The notes: a model not told the origin generated them from the letters alone. A DNA stretch of 47,729 nucleotides from Sneathiella sp. (GCA_021741195.1 JAIOYL010000006.1:1-47729), one strand, 5' to 3'. Positions 8,938-17,846 are shown, numbered from the stretch's first letter. Translations and numbers: made by a program.

Positions 8938-10380
8938 ATGACAGAGAAAATGCTGAAATTTGTCTCGCTGGAAAAGAAAATGCCGACGAAACGGGCGGCC
9001 GATCAGCGACGGACGGATTTTAATGAAATTTACGACGAGTTTGACGGTGACCGCGCCACCGCGCAGGCTAGCCGTTGTTCGCAATGCGGCATTCCCTATT
9101 GTCAGGTCCATTGCCCCGTCCAGAACAATATTCCGGACTGGCTGATGATGACGGCCGCCGGCCGTCTGGAAGAAGCCTATGAGGTCAGCCAAGCGACCAA
9201 TAATTTTCCCGAAATTTGTGGCCGTATCTGTCCGCAGGACCGGCTTTGCGAAGGCTCCTGCGTCATCGAAAAGGGTTTTGAGTCGGTCACTAACGGTGCC
9301 GTTGAAAAATACATTACCGATACTGCCTGGGAAAATGGCTGGGTCAAACCGACTGTCCCGGCTGTCGAACTCAAACAGTCCGTTGGAATTATCGGTGCCG
9401 GTCCAGGCGGACTGGCTGCGGCGGATGAGCTTCGCAAAAAGGGCTATCAGGTCCATGTCTATGACCGCTATGATCGTGTTGGCGGGCTGATGATATACGG
9501 AATTCCGGGCTTCAAGCTGGAAAAGGACGTCGTTGAGAAACGGGCGCAATTGCTGCGCGACAGCGGTGTCACCTTTCATCTGAATTTTGAGGTCGGCCGC
9601 GACGCGACACTCGGCGATCTTCGCGAAAAGCATGATGCGGTTATCATCGCAACCGGCGTCTATAGGTCGCGTGACATTACACTGCCGGGCAGCGATACGG
9701 AGGGCATCGTTCCGGCGCTGGAATTTCTCACAGCCTCCAACCGCAAAGGTCTCGGCGATGACGTTCCTGCGTTTGACGACGGAACCCTGAATGCAAAGGG
9801 AAAAAATGTTGTTGTGATCGGCGGCGGCGATACGGCCATGGACTGTGTTCGTACCGCGATGCGCCAGGGTGCGAAATCCGTTAAATGCCTCTACAGGCGC
9901 GACCGCAAGAACATGCCCGGCTCGCTCCGCGAAGTGACGAACGCCGAAGAAGAGGGTATAGAATTCGTATGGCTTTCCGCGCCGAAAGCTTTCCTCGGCA
10001 GTGAGCGGATACGGGCCGTCAGGGCGGTCCGGATGCACTTGGGTATTGCCGATTCCACTGGGCGGCAGGTCCCGGTCGAGATAGACGGATCAGAGCATGA
10101 TATACCCTGCGATCTTGCGATCAAGGCGCTCGGATTTGATGCCGAGGATATCCCGACGCTCTTCGATGAGCCCGGGCTGGAAGTCTCCCGCTGGGGAACG
10201 ATCTCGGTGAATTTCAAGACGGCGATGACCAGCCTGGAAGGCGTCTACGCGATCGGCGATATCGTTCGCGGCGCGTCGCTCGTGGTCTGGGCCATTCGCG
10301 ATGGCCGGGACGCATCGCAATCGGTTCACAAGTTTCTGACGGAGAAACGTCAATCAGAGCAAGCGGCGCTGGCCTCGTAA
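8938..10380 (+). CDS. gltD: Glutamate synthase (NADPH) small subunit
   Basis: Beta subunit of NADPH-GOGAT. It oxidises NADPH at its FAD and passes electrons to GltB for making glutamate from glutamine and 2-oxoglutarate. It has 480 residues. N-terminal cysteine clusters (CSQCGIPYCQVHCP about residues 46-59 and CGRICPQDRLCEGSC about 97-111) bind [4Fe-4S] clusters. The FAD motif is GAGPGGLAAADELRKKG (about 153-169), and the NADPH motif is VIGGGDTAMDC (about 288-298). It precedes gltB by 17 bases, the reverse of the usual gltB-gltD order. The 300-base gap upstream holds an inverted repeat (8714-8742) and a weak TTGATT/TAATAA promoter-like pair (8741-8770); no -24/-12 match was found there. Confidence 0.95.
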   Translation: MTEKMLKFVSLEKKMPTKRAADQRRTDFNEIYDEFDGDRATAQASRCSQCGIPYCQVHCPVQNNIPDWLMMTAAGRLEEAYEVSQATNNFPEICGRICPQDRLCEGSCVIEKGFESVTNGAVEKYITDTAWENGWVKPTVPAVELKQSVGIIGAGPGGLAAADELRKKGYQVHVYDRYDRVGGLMIYGIPGFKLEKDVVEKRAQLLRDSGVTFHLNFEVGRDATLGDLREKHDAVIIATGVYRSRDITLPGSDTEGIVPALEFLTASNRKGLGDDVPAFDDGTLNAKGKNVVVIGGGDTAMDCVRTAMRQGAKSVKCLYRRDRKNMPGSLREVTNAEEEGIEFVWLSAPKAFLGSERIRAVRAVRMHLGIADSTGRQVPVEIDGSEHDIPCDLAIKALGFDAEDIPTLFDEPGLEVSRWGTISVNFKTAMTSLEGVYAIGDIVRGASLVVWAIRDGRDASQSVHKFLTEKRQSEQAALAS

Positions 10381-10397
10381 CGGATGGGATGAGGGAT

Positions 10398-13300
10398 ATG
10401 AAAAAAGAAATTGAAAAGCAAACTGGTGAAATTTCCTCCGGTGAAGAGTTTGTCGCATCCTGGGGGAAGAATGCCGCGCATCTGCAAGCGAACGGCATGT
10501 ATGATCCGGCAGAGGAAAAGGACAGCTGCGGCGTCGGACTGGTTGCCGCCATTGACGGCAAGCCATCGCGCGCCGTTGTTGCCGCTGGTATTGATGCTCT
10601 GAAAGCCGTCTGGCATCGCGGCGCTGTGGATGCCGATGGCAAGACCGGGGACGGTTGCGGTATCCATGTCCAGATCCCGCAGGATTTCTTCAAGGAACAT
10701 ATCGCCCGTACCGGACATGAACCGATCGCCGGCAAGCTGGCTGTTGGCATGGTGTTTTTGCCCAAGACCAATTACGAGGCGCAGGAGACCTGCAGAACGA
10801 TTGTCGAAAGCGAAATTCTCGCCTTTGGCTATTATATCTACGGCTGGCGCCAGGTTCCCGTGAACGCAAGCATCATTGGTGAAAAGGCCAATGCGACCCG
10901 CCCGGAGATCGAGCAGATCATGATCGCCAATACCCGCGGCGTCGATGACAGTGAGTTCGAGCGGGACCTATATATCATCCGCCGGAGGATTGAGAAGAAG
11001 GTATTGGCCGCCCATATCAGCGGGTTCTATATCTGCACGCTGTCGTGCCGCTCGATCATTTACAAGGGCATGTTTCTGGCCGAGCAGCTGTCGAGTTTTT
11101 ATCCTGATCTTCTGGATGAGCGGTTTGTCTCGACCTTCGCCATCTATCATCAACGCTACTCCACGAATACTTTCCCAACCTGGAACCTGGCGCAGCCGTT
11201 CCGTATGCTTGCCCATAACGGCGAAATCAATACGATCCGTGGCAATATCAATTGGATGAAAAGCCATGAGATCCGCATGGTTTCGGATACTTTTGGCGAC
11301 AAGTCAGATGACGTAAAACCGATCATTCAGGCAGGCGGTTCGGACAGTGCCGCTCTCGATGCGGTATTCGAGGTACTTGTACGGGCTGGCCGCAGCGCGC
11401 CGATGGCAAAGACGCTGCTCATTCCCGAAAGCTGGGGAAACAAGGAGAATATGCCAGCAAAGCATAAAGCGCTTTATGCCTATTGCAATTCGGTCATGGA
11501 GCCCTGGGACGGGCCCGCAGCGATCTGTGCGACGGACGGGCGTTGGGTAATTGCCGGCATGGACCGCAACGGTCTCCGGCCGCTTCGCTATACGATAACG
11601 GGGGACAATCTCCTGATTGTCGGCTCTGAAACCGGTATGGTTCCGGTCAATGAATCCAGGATTGTTCGCAAAGGCCGCGTTGGACCGGGCCAGATGATCG
11701 GTGTCGATCTGAAAAAAGGCCGTTTCTATTTTGATCGCGAGTTGAAGGACAAAATGGCTGGCGCACAGCCATTCGACAAATGGATCGAAAATACGGTCGA
11801 TCTTGGCAGCAAATTTGGCAGATTGGAAGAAATCCGCAGGTTTGACCGAAAGGAACTTCGCCAACGGCAGCTTTGCTCCGGCTGGACTCTGGAGGATCTG
11901 GAGCTGATCCTGCAGCCAATGGTCGAGGATGGCAAGGAGGCCGTCGGTTCGATGGGCGACGATACGCCGCTTGCGGTTCTCTCAAAGCAGTATCGCGGCC
12001 TGCATCATTATTTCCGCCAGCGGTTCAGCCAGGTGACAAATCCGCCGATTGATAGTTTGCGCGAACGCCGGGTGATGACCCTGAAAACCCGCCTCGGAAA
12101 TTTGAATAATATTCTCGATGAGGATAAAAGCCAGGCTGAAATCCTGTCGCTTGAATCCCCGGTGCTGACAAATGGCGAGTTCGAAGCCATGCAGGCCTAT
12201 ATGGGAGACAGTGCAGAGGTTATTGACTGCACCTTTGACGTCGCCGGCGGACCGGAGGCCCTGTCGCATGCGCTCCGTCATGTCCGTGCGGAAGCGGAGA
12301 ACGCGGTGCGCGGCGGCTGTGCCCATCTCATCTTGAGCGATATGAACAGCAACGACGAACGTGCGCCGATCCCGTCCATCCTGGCTGCCGCCGGGGTGCA
12401 TACCCATCTCGTGAATGAGGGCCTGCGGACCTTCACGTCCATCAACATCCGCTCCGGTGAATGCCTGGACGTTCAGTATTTCGCTGTTCTGATCGGCGTT
12501 GGTGCGACGACGGTCAATGCCTACCTGCTGCAGGAAGCTATCATGGATCGTCATGAGCGCGGCCTGTTTCCAGGGCTGGATATCCCAACCAGCCTCGCGC
12601 GGGCAAAGGAGGCGATTGACCAGGGCCTTCTTAAGGTCATGTCGAAAATGGGTATCTCGGTGATCAGTTCATATCGTGGTGGCTATAATTTTGAAGCCGT
12701 CGGTTTGTCGCGGGCGCTGGTGGCAGAGTTCTTCCCGGGCATGCCGTCGCGTATCTCCGGGATCGGGCTTCCCGGCATCCAGCATAAAGTGATTGAACAG
12801 CATACCAAGGCTTACAGGGAGGATATTATCAGCCTGCCGGTCGGCGGTCTCTACCGTTATCGCGCCTCTGGCGAAGTTCATTCCTTTGACGGTGAACTTG
12901 TTCATTTGCTACAGACGGCGGTCGAGAAGGACAGCTACTCACTCTATAAAAAATACAGCGACGGCATGAGCCGGATGGCGCCTGTGAACCTGCGCGACTT
13001 GCTTGATTTCAAATCTCCGCGTCAGCCGATCTCGATTGACGAGGTGGAGAGTATCACCGAAATCCGCAAAAGATTCGTCACTGGTGCGATGAGCCTAGGC
13101 GCACTTAGCCAGGAGGCCCATGAAACCCTCGCTATCGCCATGAACCGTATCGGCGGTAAATCCGACTGCGGCGAAGGCGGAGAAGACGTCAGCCGGTTCA
13201 AGCCGCGCCCCAATGGCGACAACGCCAATTCCGCGATCAAGCAGATTGCCTCGGGGCGTTTTGGCGTGACAGCAGAATATCTGACCAACTGCGAAGAAAT

Positions 13301-14960
13301 CGAGATCAAGATTGCGCAAGGCGCGAAACCTGGCGAGGGCGGTCAGCTTCCGGGCTTTAAAGTGTCGGAAATGATCGCCAAGCTGCGCAACGCAACACCC
13401 GGCGTTACCCTGATTTCGCCGCCACCGCATCACGATATTTACTCGATCGAGGATTTGGCCCAGCTCATTTATGATCTGAAACAGATCAATCCGGAGGCAC
13501 GGGTCTGCGTCAAACTGGTGGCGGAGGCAGGTATTGGGACGGTCGCCGCGGGTGTCGCCAAGGCGAAGGCCGATGTGATCATGATTTCCGGCAATTCCGG
13601 CGGTACGGGCGCCAGCCCGCAGACATCGCTCAAATATGCCGGCGTTCCCTGGGAAATGGGCCTGCCCGAGGTCAATCAGGTGCTGACCCTGAACAAGCTT
13701 CGACATGGTATCCTGCTCCGGGTTGACGGCGGTATGAAAACCGGCCGCGATATCGTGATCAGTGCGCTGATGGGCGGCGAGGAATATGGTCTTGGCACCG
13801 GCGCTCTGGTGGCATTGGGCTGTATCCTTGTGCGCCAGTGCCACTCCAATACTTGCCCGGTCGGGATATGCACGCAGGATGAGGATCTACGCAAGAAATT
13901 TGAAGGCAATGCGGACAAGGTCGTTAATCTGTTCAGTTTCCTGGCCGAGGAAGTGCGCGAAATCCTGGCGAAACTTGGCTATCGCTCGTTGCAGGAGATT
14001 ATCGGGCGCAGCAATCTGCTGACGCAGGTAAGCCGTGGATCTGCACATCTCGATGATCTGGATCTCAACCCGTTGCTGGCGGAAGCCGATGCGGGAAGCA
14101 ATCCGCGCTATTGCATCAATAAAGGTCCGGTTCCGGTCCCGGAGACGCTGGACGCCCAGATGATCATGGACGCGGCCAGCGTTTTCACGAAGGGGGGCGA
14201 GAAGAAGCAGCTTGCCTATAGTATACGTAATACCCATCGGGCGATCGGCACCAAGCTTTCGTCGCGGATCGTGCGGACATTTGGCATGACCGGTCTCGAG
14301 CCGGGCCATATCACGGTCAGACTTCGCGGGTCCGCAGGGCAATCTCTCGGTGCTTTTTCGGTGCAAGGGCTGAAGCTCGAAGTGCTGGGCGATGCCAACG
14401 ATTATTGTGGTAAGGGATTGTCGGGTGGAACCATTGTTGTCCGGCCATTGACCTCCAGTCCGCTGAAATGGAACGAAAATACAATCATTGGCAACACGGT
14501 CCTATACGGAGCGACTTCCGGCTATCTTTATGCTGCAGGTCAGGCCGGGGAGCGGTATGCGGTACGTAATTCCGGCGCCATTTCGGTCGTTGAAGGATGC
14601 GGTACGAACGGCTGCGAATATATGACGGGCGGTATAGTCGCAATCCTCGGCGGAGTTGGGGATAATTTCGCAGCTGGAATGACCGGTGGGATGGCCTTTG
14701 TCTATGATATTGACGATGTTTTACCCGTCAATATCAACAGTGACTCCGTCGTCTATCAAAGAATTGCCTCCGGTTATTGGGAGAATGTCCTAAAACAGAT
14801 GGTGACGGATCATGCTGAGCAGACACAGTCCCCGCTGGCGCAGTCGCTGGTTGCGGACTGGGGTTGGGAACTGGGTAAGTTTTATCAGATTTGCCCAAAG
14901 GAAATGCTCGACAAGCTCGCTCATCCACTTACTGACGAGGTGGTCCAGCAAATGGCCTGA
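10398..14960 (+). CDS. gltB: Glutamate synthase large subunit
   Basis: Alpha subunit of GOGAT, about 1520 residues. The N-terminal class II glutamine amidotransferase domain releases ammonia. Its nucleophile is the Cys in DSCGVGLVA (residue 44), which becomes the N-terminus after removal of a short propeptide. A central domain follows. The FMN-binding synthase domain (GAMSLGALSQEAHE, GEGGEDVSRF, GNSGGTGASP) comes next, with the cluster CHSNTCPVGICTQ binding [3Fe-4S]. The C-terminal beta-helix GXGXG domain is last (GSAGQSLGAF, GTNGCEYMTGG, GMTGGMAFVYD). The ATG at 10398 was chosen because GAGG lies at good distance; an ATG at 10389 would add three residues. Confidence 0.96.
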   Translation: MKKEIEKQTGEISSGEEFVASWGKNAAHLQANGMYDPAEEKDSCGVGLVAAIDGKPSRAVVAAGIDALKAVWHRGAVDADGKTGDGCGIHVQIPQDFFKEHIARTGHEPIAGKLAVGMVFLPKTNYEAQETCRTIVESEILAFGYYIYGWRQVPVNASIIGEKANATRPEIEQIMIANTRGVDDSEFERDLYIIRRRIEKKVLAAHISGFYICTLSCRSIIYKGMFLAEQLSSFYPDLLDERFVSTFAIYHQRYSTNTFPTWNLAQPFRMLAHNGEINTIRGNINWMKSHEIRMVSDTFGDKSDDVKPIIQAGGSDSAALDAVFEVLVRAGRSAPMAKTLLIPESWGNKENMPAKHKALYAYCNSVMEPWDGPAAICATDGRWVIAGMDRNGLRPLRYTITGDNLLIVGSETGMVPVNESRIVRKGRVGPGQMIGVDLKKGRFYFDRELKDKMAGAQPFDKWIENTVDLGSKFGRLEEIRRFDRKELRQRQLCSGWTLEDLELILQPMVEDGKEAVGSMGDDTPLAVLSKQYRGLHHYFRQRFSQVTNPPIDSLRERRVMTLKTRLGNLNNILDEDKSQAEILSLESPVLTNGEFEAMQAYMGDSAEVIDCTFDVAGGPEALSHALRHVRAEAENAVRGGCAHLILSDMNSNDERAPIPSILAAAGVHTHLVNEGLRTFTSINIRSGECLDVQYFAVLIGVGATTVNAYLLQEAIMDRHERGLFPGLDIPTSLARAKEAIDQGLLKVMSKMGISVISSYRGGYNFEAVGLSRALVAEFFPGMPSRISGIGLPGIQHKVIEQHTKAYREDIISLPVGGLYRYRASGEVHSFDGELVHLLQTAVEKDSYSLYKKYSDGMSRMAPVNLRDLLDFKSPRQPISIDEVESITEIRKRFVTGAMSLGALSQEAHETLAIAMNRIGGKSDCGEGGEDVSRFKPRPNGDNANSAIKQIASGRFGVTAEYLTNCEEIEIKIAQGAKPGEGGQLPGFKVSEMIAKLRNATPGVTLISPPPHHDIYSIEDLAQLIYDLKQINPEARVCVKLVAEAGIGTVAAGVAKAKADVIMISGNSGGTGASPQTSLKYAGVPWEMGLPEVNQVLTLNKLRHGILLRVDGGMKTGRDIVISALMGGEEYGLGTGALVALGCILVRQCHSNTCPVGICTQDEDLRKKFEGNADKVVNLFSFLAEEVREILAKLGYRSLQEIIGRSNLLTQVSRGSAHLDDLDLNPLLAEADAGSNPRYCINKGPVPVPETLDAQMIMDAASVFTKGGEKKQLAYSIRNTHRAIGTKLSSRIVRTFGMTGLEPGHITVRLRGSAGQSLGAFSVQGLKLEVLGDANDYCGKGLSGGTIVVRPLTSSPLKWNENTIIGNTVLYGATSGYLYAAGQAGERYAVRNSGAISVVEGCGTNGCEYMTGGIVAILGGVGDNFAAGMTGGMAFVYDIDDVLPVNINSDSVVYQRIASGYWENVLKQMVTDHAEQTQSPLAQSLVADWGWELGKFYQICPKEMLDKLAHPLTDEVVQQMA

Positions 14961-14982
14961 CGGAAAGGCCAATCACAGCATG

Positions 14983-15016
14983 AATAAAGTCTGGAGAGAG
15001 ATCTTCGGGCTTTATT
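14983..15016 (+). terminator. Candidate gltB terminator hairpin
   Basis: AATAAAGTC (14983-14991) can pair with GGCTTTATT (15008-15016), one wobble pair, with TTAT after it. It lies 22 bases past the gltB stop. The stem is weak and the loop is 16 bases, so it is only a candidate. Confidence 0.35.
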
Positions 15017-15019
15017 TTA

Positions 15020-15038
15020 TTGGGCAATTTTTGCCGAA
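15020..15038 (+). promoter_or_regulatory. Candidate nitrogen-activator (NtrC-type) site upstream of the 90-residue gene
   Basis: TTGGGCAATTTTTGCCGAA is a near-perfect 19-bp dyad. The minus strand reads AATTGCCCAA (15020-15029) and the plus strand reads TTGCCGAA (15031-15038). The same TTGCC-Y-AA half-site occurs upstream of the glnK, second amt and urtA promoters. It lies 80-98 bases before the -24 element at 15118, a normal distance for a sigma-54 enhancer. The identity of the binding protein is inferred. Confidence 0.45.
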
Positions 15039-15117
15039 AGGGAGGTCGAAATGACCTTCTTTTCCGCGCCGCCCTTAGCTTTCTACCGCATTTCATAACC
15101 CTGACCCATTTTTAAAC

Positions 15118-15133
15118 TGGCACAAAGCTTGCG
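15118..15133 (+). promoter_or_regulatory. Sigma-54 (-24/-12) promoter for the 90-residue gene
   Basis: TGGCACAAAGCTTGCG matches the consensus TGGCAC-N5-TTGC with the invariant GG and GC at the correct spacing. Transcription would start near 15144, leaving a leader of about 40 bases before the TTG at 15184. It lies outside any gene, between gltB and the small gene. Confidence 0.75.
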
Positions 15134-15183
15134 TTCATTTGAGTCAAGCAGGAGTTACTTATAAAAATTCAGGAGTAAGGAAA

Positions 15184-15456
15184 TTGCGTAATTCAGCGAC
15201 TATTTCGTCTACCGCCTTCGATGAGTCCCGGCAGCCGTACGCTGACCCGATCATTAGCATGGATGATGTGAAATGGGCCGCGCGGCGGTTTATTCTCGTT
15301 TATGGCGATAACGCACCGGAAATGGCGTTTAAACAGGTCAACCGGCTGGACGGTCTTGGTAAAATACGTACGGCGGAAATGGTTGAGCGGGTCGGGCGCG
15401 AATGCGCCCGGCTTCTGAAAAAGAGTGAATACTTGAGAATTTACCCGATTAACTGA
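15184..15456 (+). CDS. Unknown 90-residue protein with a sigma-54 promoter
   Basis: Not recognised as a known family. The start is read as TTG at 15184, because AGGAGTAAGG lies at 15171-15180; another in-frame TTG at 15139 has no ribosome binding site. The protein is soluble with no signal peptide. After a flexible, serine-rich N-terminus it has a compact, helical region of about 60 residues (DDVKWAARRF, APEMAFKQVNRL, AEMVERVGREC) ending in LRIYPIN. The layout recalls small helical DUF proteins of Alphaproteobacteria, but I cannot assign one. The gene has its own -24/-12 promoter and upstream dyad and follows gltB, so a nitrogen-status role is likely. A perfect hairpin closes the unit. Confidence 0.7.
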   Translation: MRNSATISSTAFDESRQPYADPIISMDDVKWAARRFILVYGDNAPEMAFKQVNRLDGLGKIRTAEMVERVGRECARLLKKSEYLRIYPIN

Positions 15457-15471
15457 CGGCATGCCCGAAGC

Positions 15472-15501
15472 ATTGCCGGATTTTTTATCAAATCCGGCAA
15501 T
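15472..15501 (+). terminator. Perfect 12-bp hairpin after the 90-residue gene
   Basis: ATTGCCGGATTT (15472-15483) pairs exactly with AAATCCGGCAAT (15490-15501) around a 6-base loop, 15 bases past the stop codon. There is no clean T run directly after it, so it may act as a transcript-end stabiliser or a weak terminator. Confidence 0.6.
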
Positions 15502-15543
15502 CAGCCTATTCTACATTTTCTCCGCATGAGGTAAGGTCGCCCC

Positions 15544-16212
15544 ATGCGAACACTCTATCATTTCTGGATATCCCCGGCTTGCCGCAAAGTCCGTTTGGCT
15601 CTTGATGAAAAAGGCCTGAAATTCGACCTGCAAATCGAGAAACCATGGGAGCGGCGATCGGGGTTCCTTGCTAAAAATCCATCGGGAGACGTTCCGGTTC
15701 TCATCGATGAAAATGATATCGTTCTGGCGGACAGTCAGGCGATCTGCGAATACCTTGAGGAAACCTATCACGATGTCCCTTTGATGCCAGAGGACCGGAT
15801 CGGGCGGGCGGAAGTGCGTCGGCTGGTCGGCTGGTTTGACCGGAAATTCTATTCGGAGGTTACCGACAATCTGGTCGAGGAAAAGATCATGAAGCGGCTG
15901 ACCAAATCGGGGACGCCCAACACTGCGGCCATTCGCGCCGGGCATCACAATATTCACTACCACCTTGAATATATCACCTATCTCGTCGAGCGGCGCTCGT
16001 GGCTCGCTGGTGATAATTACAGCCTCGCGGATATTGCCGCCGCGGCGCAGCTTTCCAGCGTCGATTATCTTGGCGACGTTCCCTGGGAACAACATCCGGT
16101 CGCGAAAATATGGTATGCCCGGGCAAAATCACGACCGAGCTTTCGCGGCATCCTCGCCGATAACCTGCCCGGAATGCCCGCGCCGTCACATTATGCCGAT
16201 CTCGACTTCTGA
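15544..16212 (+). CDS. fzlA: FtsZ-binding protein FzlA (glutathione transferase-like)
   Basis: GST-fold protein that, in Caulobacter and relatives, binds and curves FtsZ filaments and sets the rate of constriction. It is not known as a detoxifying enzyme there. It has 222 residues with an N-terminal thioredoxin-like half (MRTLYHFWISPACRKVRLAL, then KPWERRSGFLAKNPSGDVPVL and ADSQAICEYLEE) and a helical C-terminal half. The C-terminal tail (RPSFRGILADNLPG, then SHYADLDF) is the hallmark that separates FzlA from ordinary GSTs and is the reason for the call. It overlaps queG by 20 bases, which suggests coupled translation. Confidence 0.82.
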   Translation: MRTLYHFWISPACRKVRLALDEKGLKFDLQIEKPWERRSGFLAKNPSGDVPVLIDENDIVLADSQAICEYLEETYHDVPLMPEDRIGRAEVRRLVGWFDRKFYSEVTDNLVEEKIMKRLTKSGTPNTAAIRAGHHNIHYHLEYITYLVERRSWLAGDNYSLADIAAAAQLSSVDYLGDVPWEQHPVAKIWYARAKSRPSFRGILADNLPGMPAPSHYADLDF

Positions 16213-17368
16213 TCCGCTTGGCAGTGGGATCGACAAGGAAGGCATTCGTGCAGAAGCCGTGGCCGTTGGTTTCGACGCCGCCGGTTTCACTGGCGCGGAC
16301 TTCGGAGAGCTTCCGGGGCAGCGTCTCGATCAATTCGTTGAGCTGGATCGCTTCGGCGATATGGTTTGGATTGTCGAGAAAAAGGACCGCCGCAGCCACC
16401 CGCAGGCGCTCTGGCCGGAGGTGAAATCGGTAATTATGCTCGGGCTTAATTACGGCCCGGAGGCTGATCCGCTCATACATCACAATGCATCTGAAATTGG
16501 CGCTATTTCCGTCTATGCGCAGGGCCGTGACTATCATGATGTCGTCAAGAAAAAACTGAAACGCCTTGCCCGCTGGATGGTGCAAACCTATGGCGGAGAT
16601 GTGAAGGTTTTTGTCGACACGGCGCCTGTCATGGAAAAACCACTCGCCGAAAAGGCCGGGCTTGGTTGGCAGGGCAAACATACCAATCTGCTCAGCCGTG
16701 AATTCGGCTCCTGGCTGTTTTTGGGAAGCATTTTCACGACGCTTCAAATCACGCCGGATCAGGCAGCTAAAGGCGATTGCGGCTCCTGCACCGCCTGCCT
16801 CGATATCTGCCCGACGAAAGCGTTCCCAGCGCCCTATCAGCTCGATGCCCGCCGCTGTATATCGTACCTGACAATTGAGACGCGATCACATATTGACCGG
16901 GAGCTGCGTCCGCTGATCGGCAACCGGATTTACGGTTGCGACGATTGTCTGGCGGTGTGCCCCTGGAATAAATACGCGAAAACGGCTCATGAGATCGCAT
17001 TGCGGCCACGCCCCGAATTGCGGGCGCCAAGGCTCCGCGACCTTGCATCCCTTGATGATGCCGACTTTCGGGAAATGTTTACAGGCTCTCCGGTGAAAAG
17101 GCTGGGTCGCAACCGTTTTCTCCGCAATGTGCTGATCGCACTTGGCAACGGCGGAGAGGCGGCGGATCTGGACGTTGTAGAGTCGCTTTTGCAAGACGGA
17201 TCACCAATTGTCCGGCTGGCGGCCGTTTGGGCATTTGGACGGCTGGCAGACAAAGAGACATATGGCCGTGGCATGCAGGATCTGTTAGGAAGTGAGGAAG
17301 ATCCGGAGGTTTTGACCGAATGGCATATGAACTATGAGCAAGGTATGAAAAATGAGCAGGCTGGATAG
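16193..17368 (+). CDS. queG: Epoxyqueuosine reductase
   Basis: Catalyses the last step of queuosine synthesis, reducing epoxyqueuosine in the wobble position of tRNAs with GUN anticodons; needs cobalamin and two [4Fe-4S] clusters. It is 391 residues from the ATG at 16193. The N-terminal cobalamin-binding half includes MLGLNYGP, the substrate segment VFVDTAPVMEKPLAEKAGLG and GWQGKHTNL. The ferredoxin-like clusters are CGSCTACLDICPTKAF and CDDCLAVCPWN. A HEAT-like repeat domain fills the C-terminus (RNVLIALGNGG, PIVRLAAVWAFGRL). It overlaps fzlA upstream and the methyltransferase gene downstream by 17 bases. Confidence 0.95.
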   Translation: MPISTSDPLGSGIDKEGIRAEAVAVGFDAAGFTGADFGELPGQRLDQFVELDRFGDMVWIVEKKDRRSHPQALWPEVKSVIMLGLNYGPEADPLIHHNASEIGAISVYAQGRDYHDVVKKKLKRLARWMVQTYGGDVKVFVDTAPVMEKPLAEKAGLGWQGKHTNLLSREFGSWLFLGSIFTTLQITPDQAAKGDCGSCTACLDICPTKAFPAPYQLDARRCISYLTIETRSHIDRELRPLIGNRIYGCDDCLAVCPWNKYAKTAHEIALRPRPELRAPRLRDLASLDDADFREMFTGSPVKRLGRNRFLRNVLIALGNGGEAADLDVVESLLQDGSPIVRLAAVWAFGRLADKETYGRGMQDLLGSEEDPEVLTEWHMNYEQGMKNEQAG

Positions 17369-17840
17369 CTTCATACGGCGGATGTCCGCGCAGCGCGACT
17401 GCCTTGATTATGCAGCGGGACTTATCACGGACATGAGGGGCTCGGTCCTTGAGCTTGGGCTTGGTAATGGCCGAACATTTGATCATTTGCGCTCGCTGAT
17501 GCCGGGCCGGGATATTTACGTGTTCGACCGGCATGTAAGAGCGCATCCGGACTGCATTCCCGATGAAGAACATATGATTATTGGCGATTTCCGTGAAACC
17601 GTTCCGGCGGCAAAGGCAAAAATGGCGTCGCCCGCGCTGCTGGTCCATTGCGATATCGGTTCCGGTGACAAGGACCTGAGCGTCTTGCTGGCGCGGGAGT
17701 TAGGCGGTAGCCTGCCCACACTTTTGGCCAAAGGCGCCATTGTCGTCAGCGACCAGCCGTTCAACGTTAAAAGCTGGCGACCCCTGCCACTGCCCAAAGG
17801 CGTCGCGGAAGGCCGCTATCATATATATAAACAGATGTAA
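17352..17840 (+). CDS. Small class I SAM-dependent methyltransferase-like protein
   Basis: A 162-residue Rossmann-type protein with the SAM-binding motif SVLELGLGNGRTFDHL (about residues 31-46), an acidic residue at the end of the next strand (VFDRH), and a later HCDIGSGD. The substrate is unknown. The fold is short and lacks an obvious catalytic motif such as NPPY, so rRNA/tRNA N-methylation is not implied. Its start overlaps the queG end, so it is probably co-transcribed with fzlA and queG. It converges on the SDR gene, 6 bases apart. Confidence 0.7.
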   Translation: MSRLDSFIRRMSAQRDCLDYAAGLITDMRGSVLELGLGNGRTFDHLRSLMPGRDIYVFDRHVRAHPDCIPDEEHMIIGDFRETVPAAKAKMASPALLVHCDIGSGDKDLSVLLARELGGSLPTLLAKGAIVVSDQPFNVKSWRPLPLPKGVAEGRYHIYKQM

Positions 17841-17846
17841 GCGTTT

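Noticed and set aside
8776-10038. 420-codon open frame on the minus strand opposite gltD
   Set aside because: Lies wholly inside gltD, has no ribosome site and its translation has no family character; it is a mirror of gltD codon use.
10744-10760. TGGCATGG... resembling a -24/-12 promoter inside gltB
   Set aside because: The -12 box is at the wrong spacing and the match lies in coding sequence.
13095-13844. 249-codon open frame opposite gltB
   Set aside because: Antisense shadow of the GltB FMN domain.
14981-15054. 24-codon frame beginning MNKVWREIFG after gltB
   Set aside because: No good ribosome site, and it overlaps the terminator-like hairpin and the nitrogen-type dyad, which explain the sequence better.
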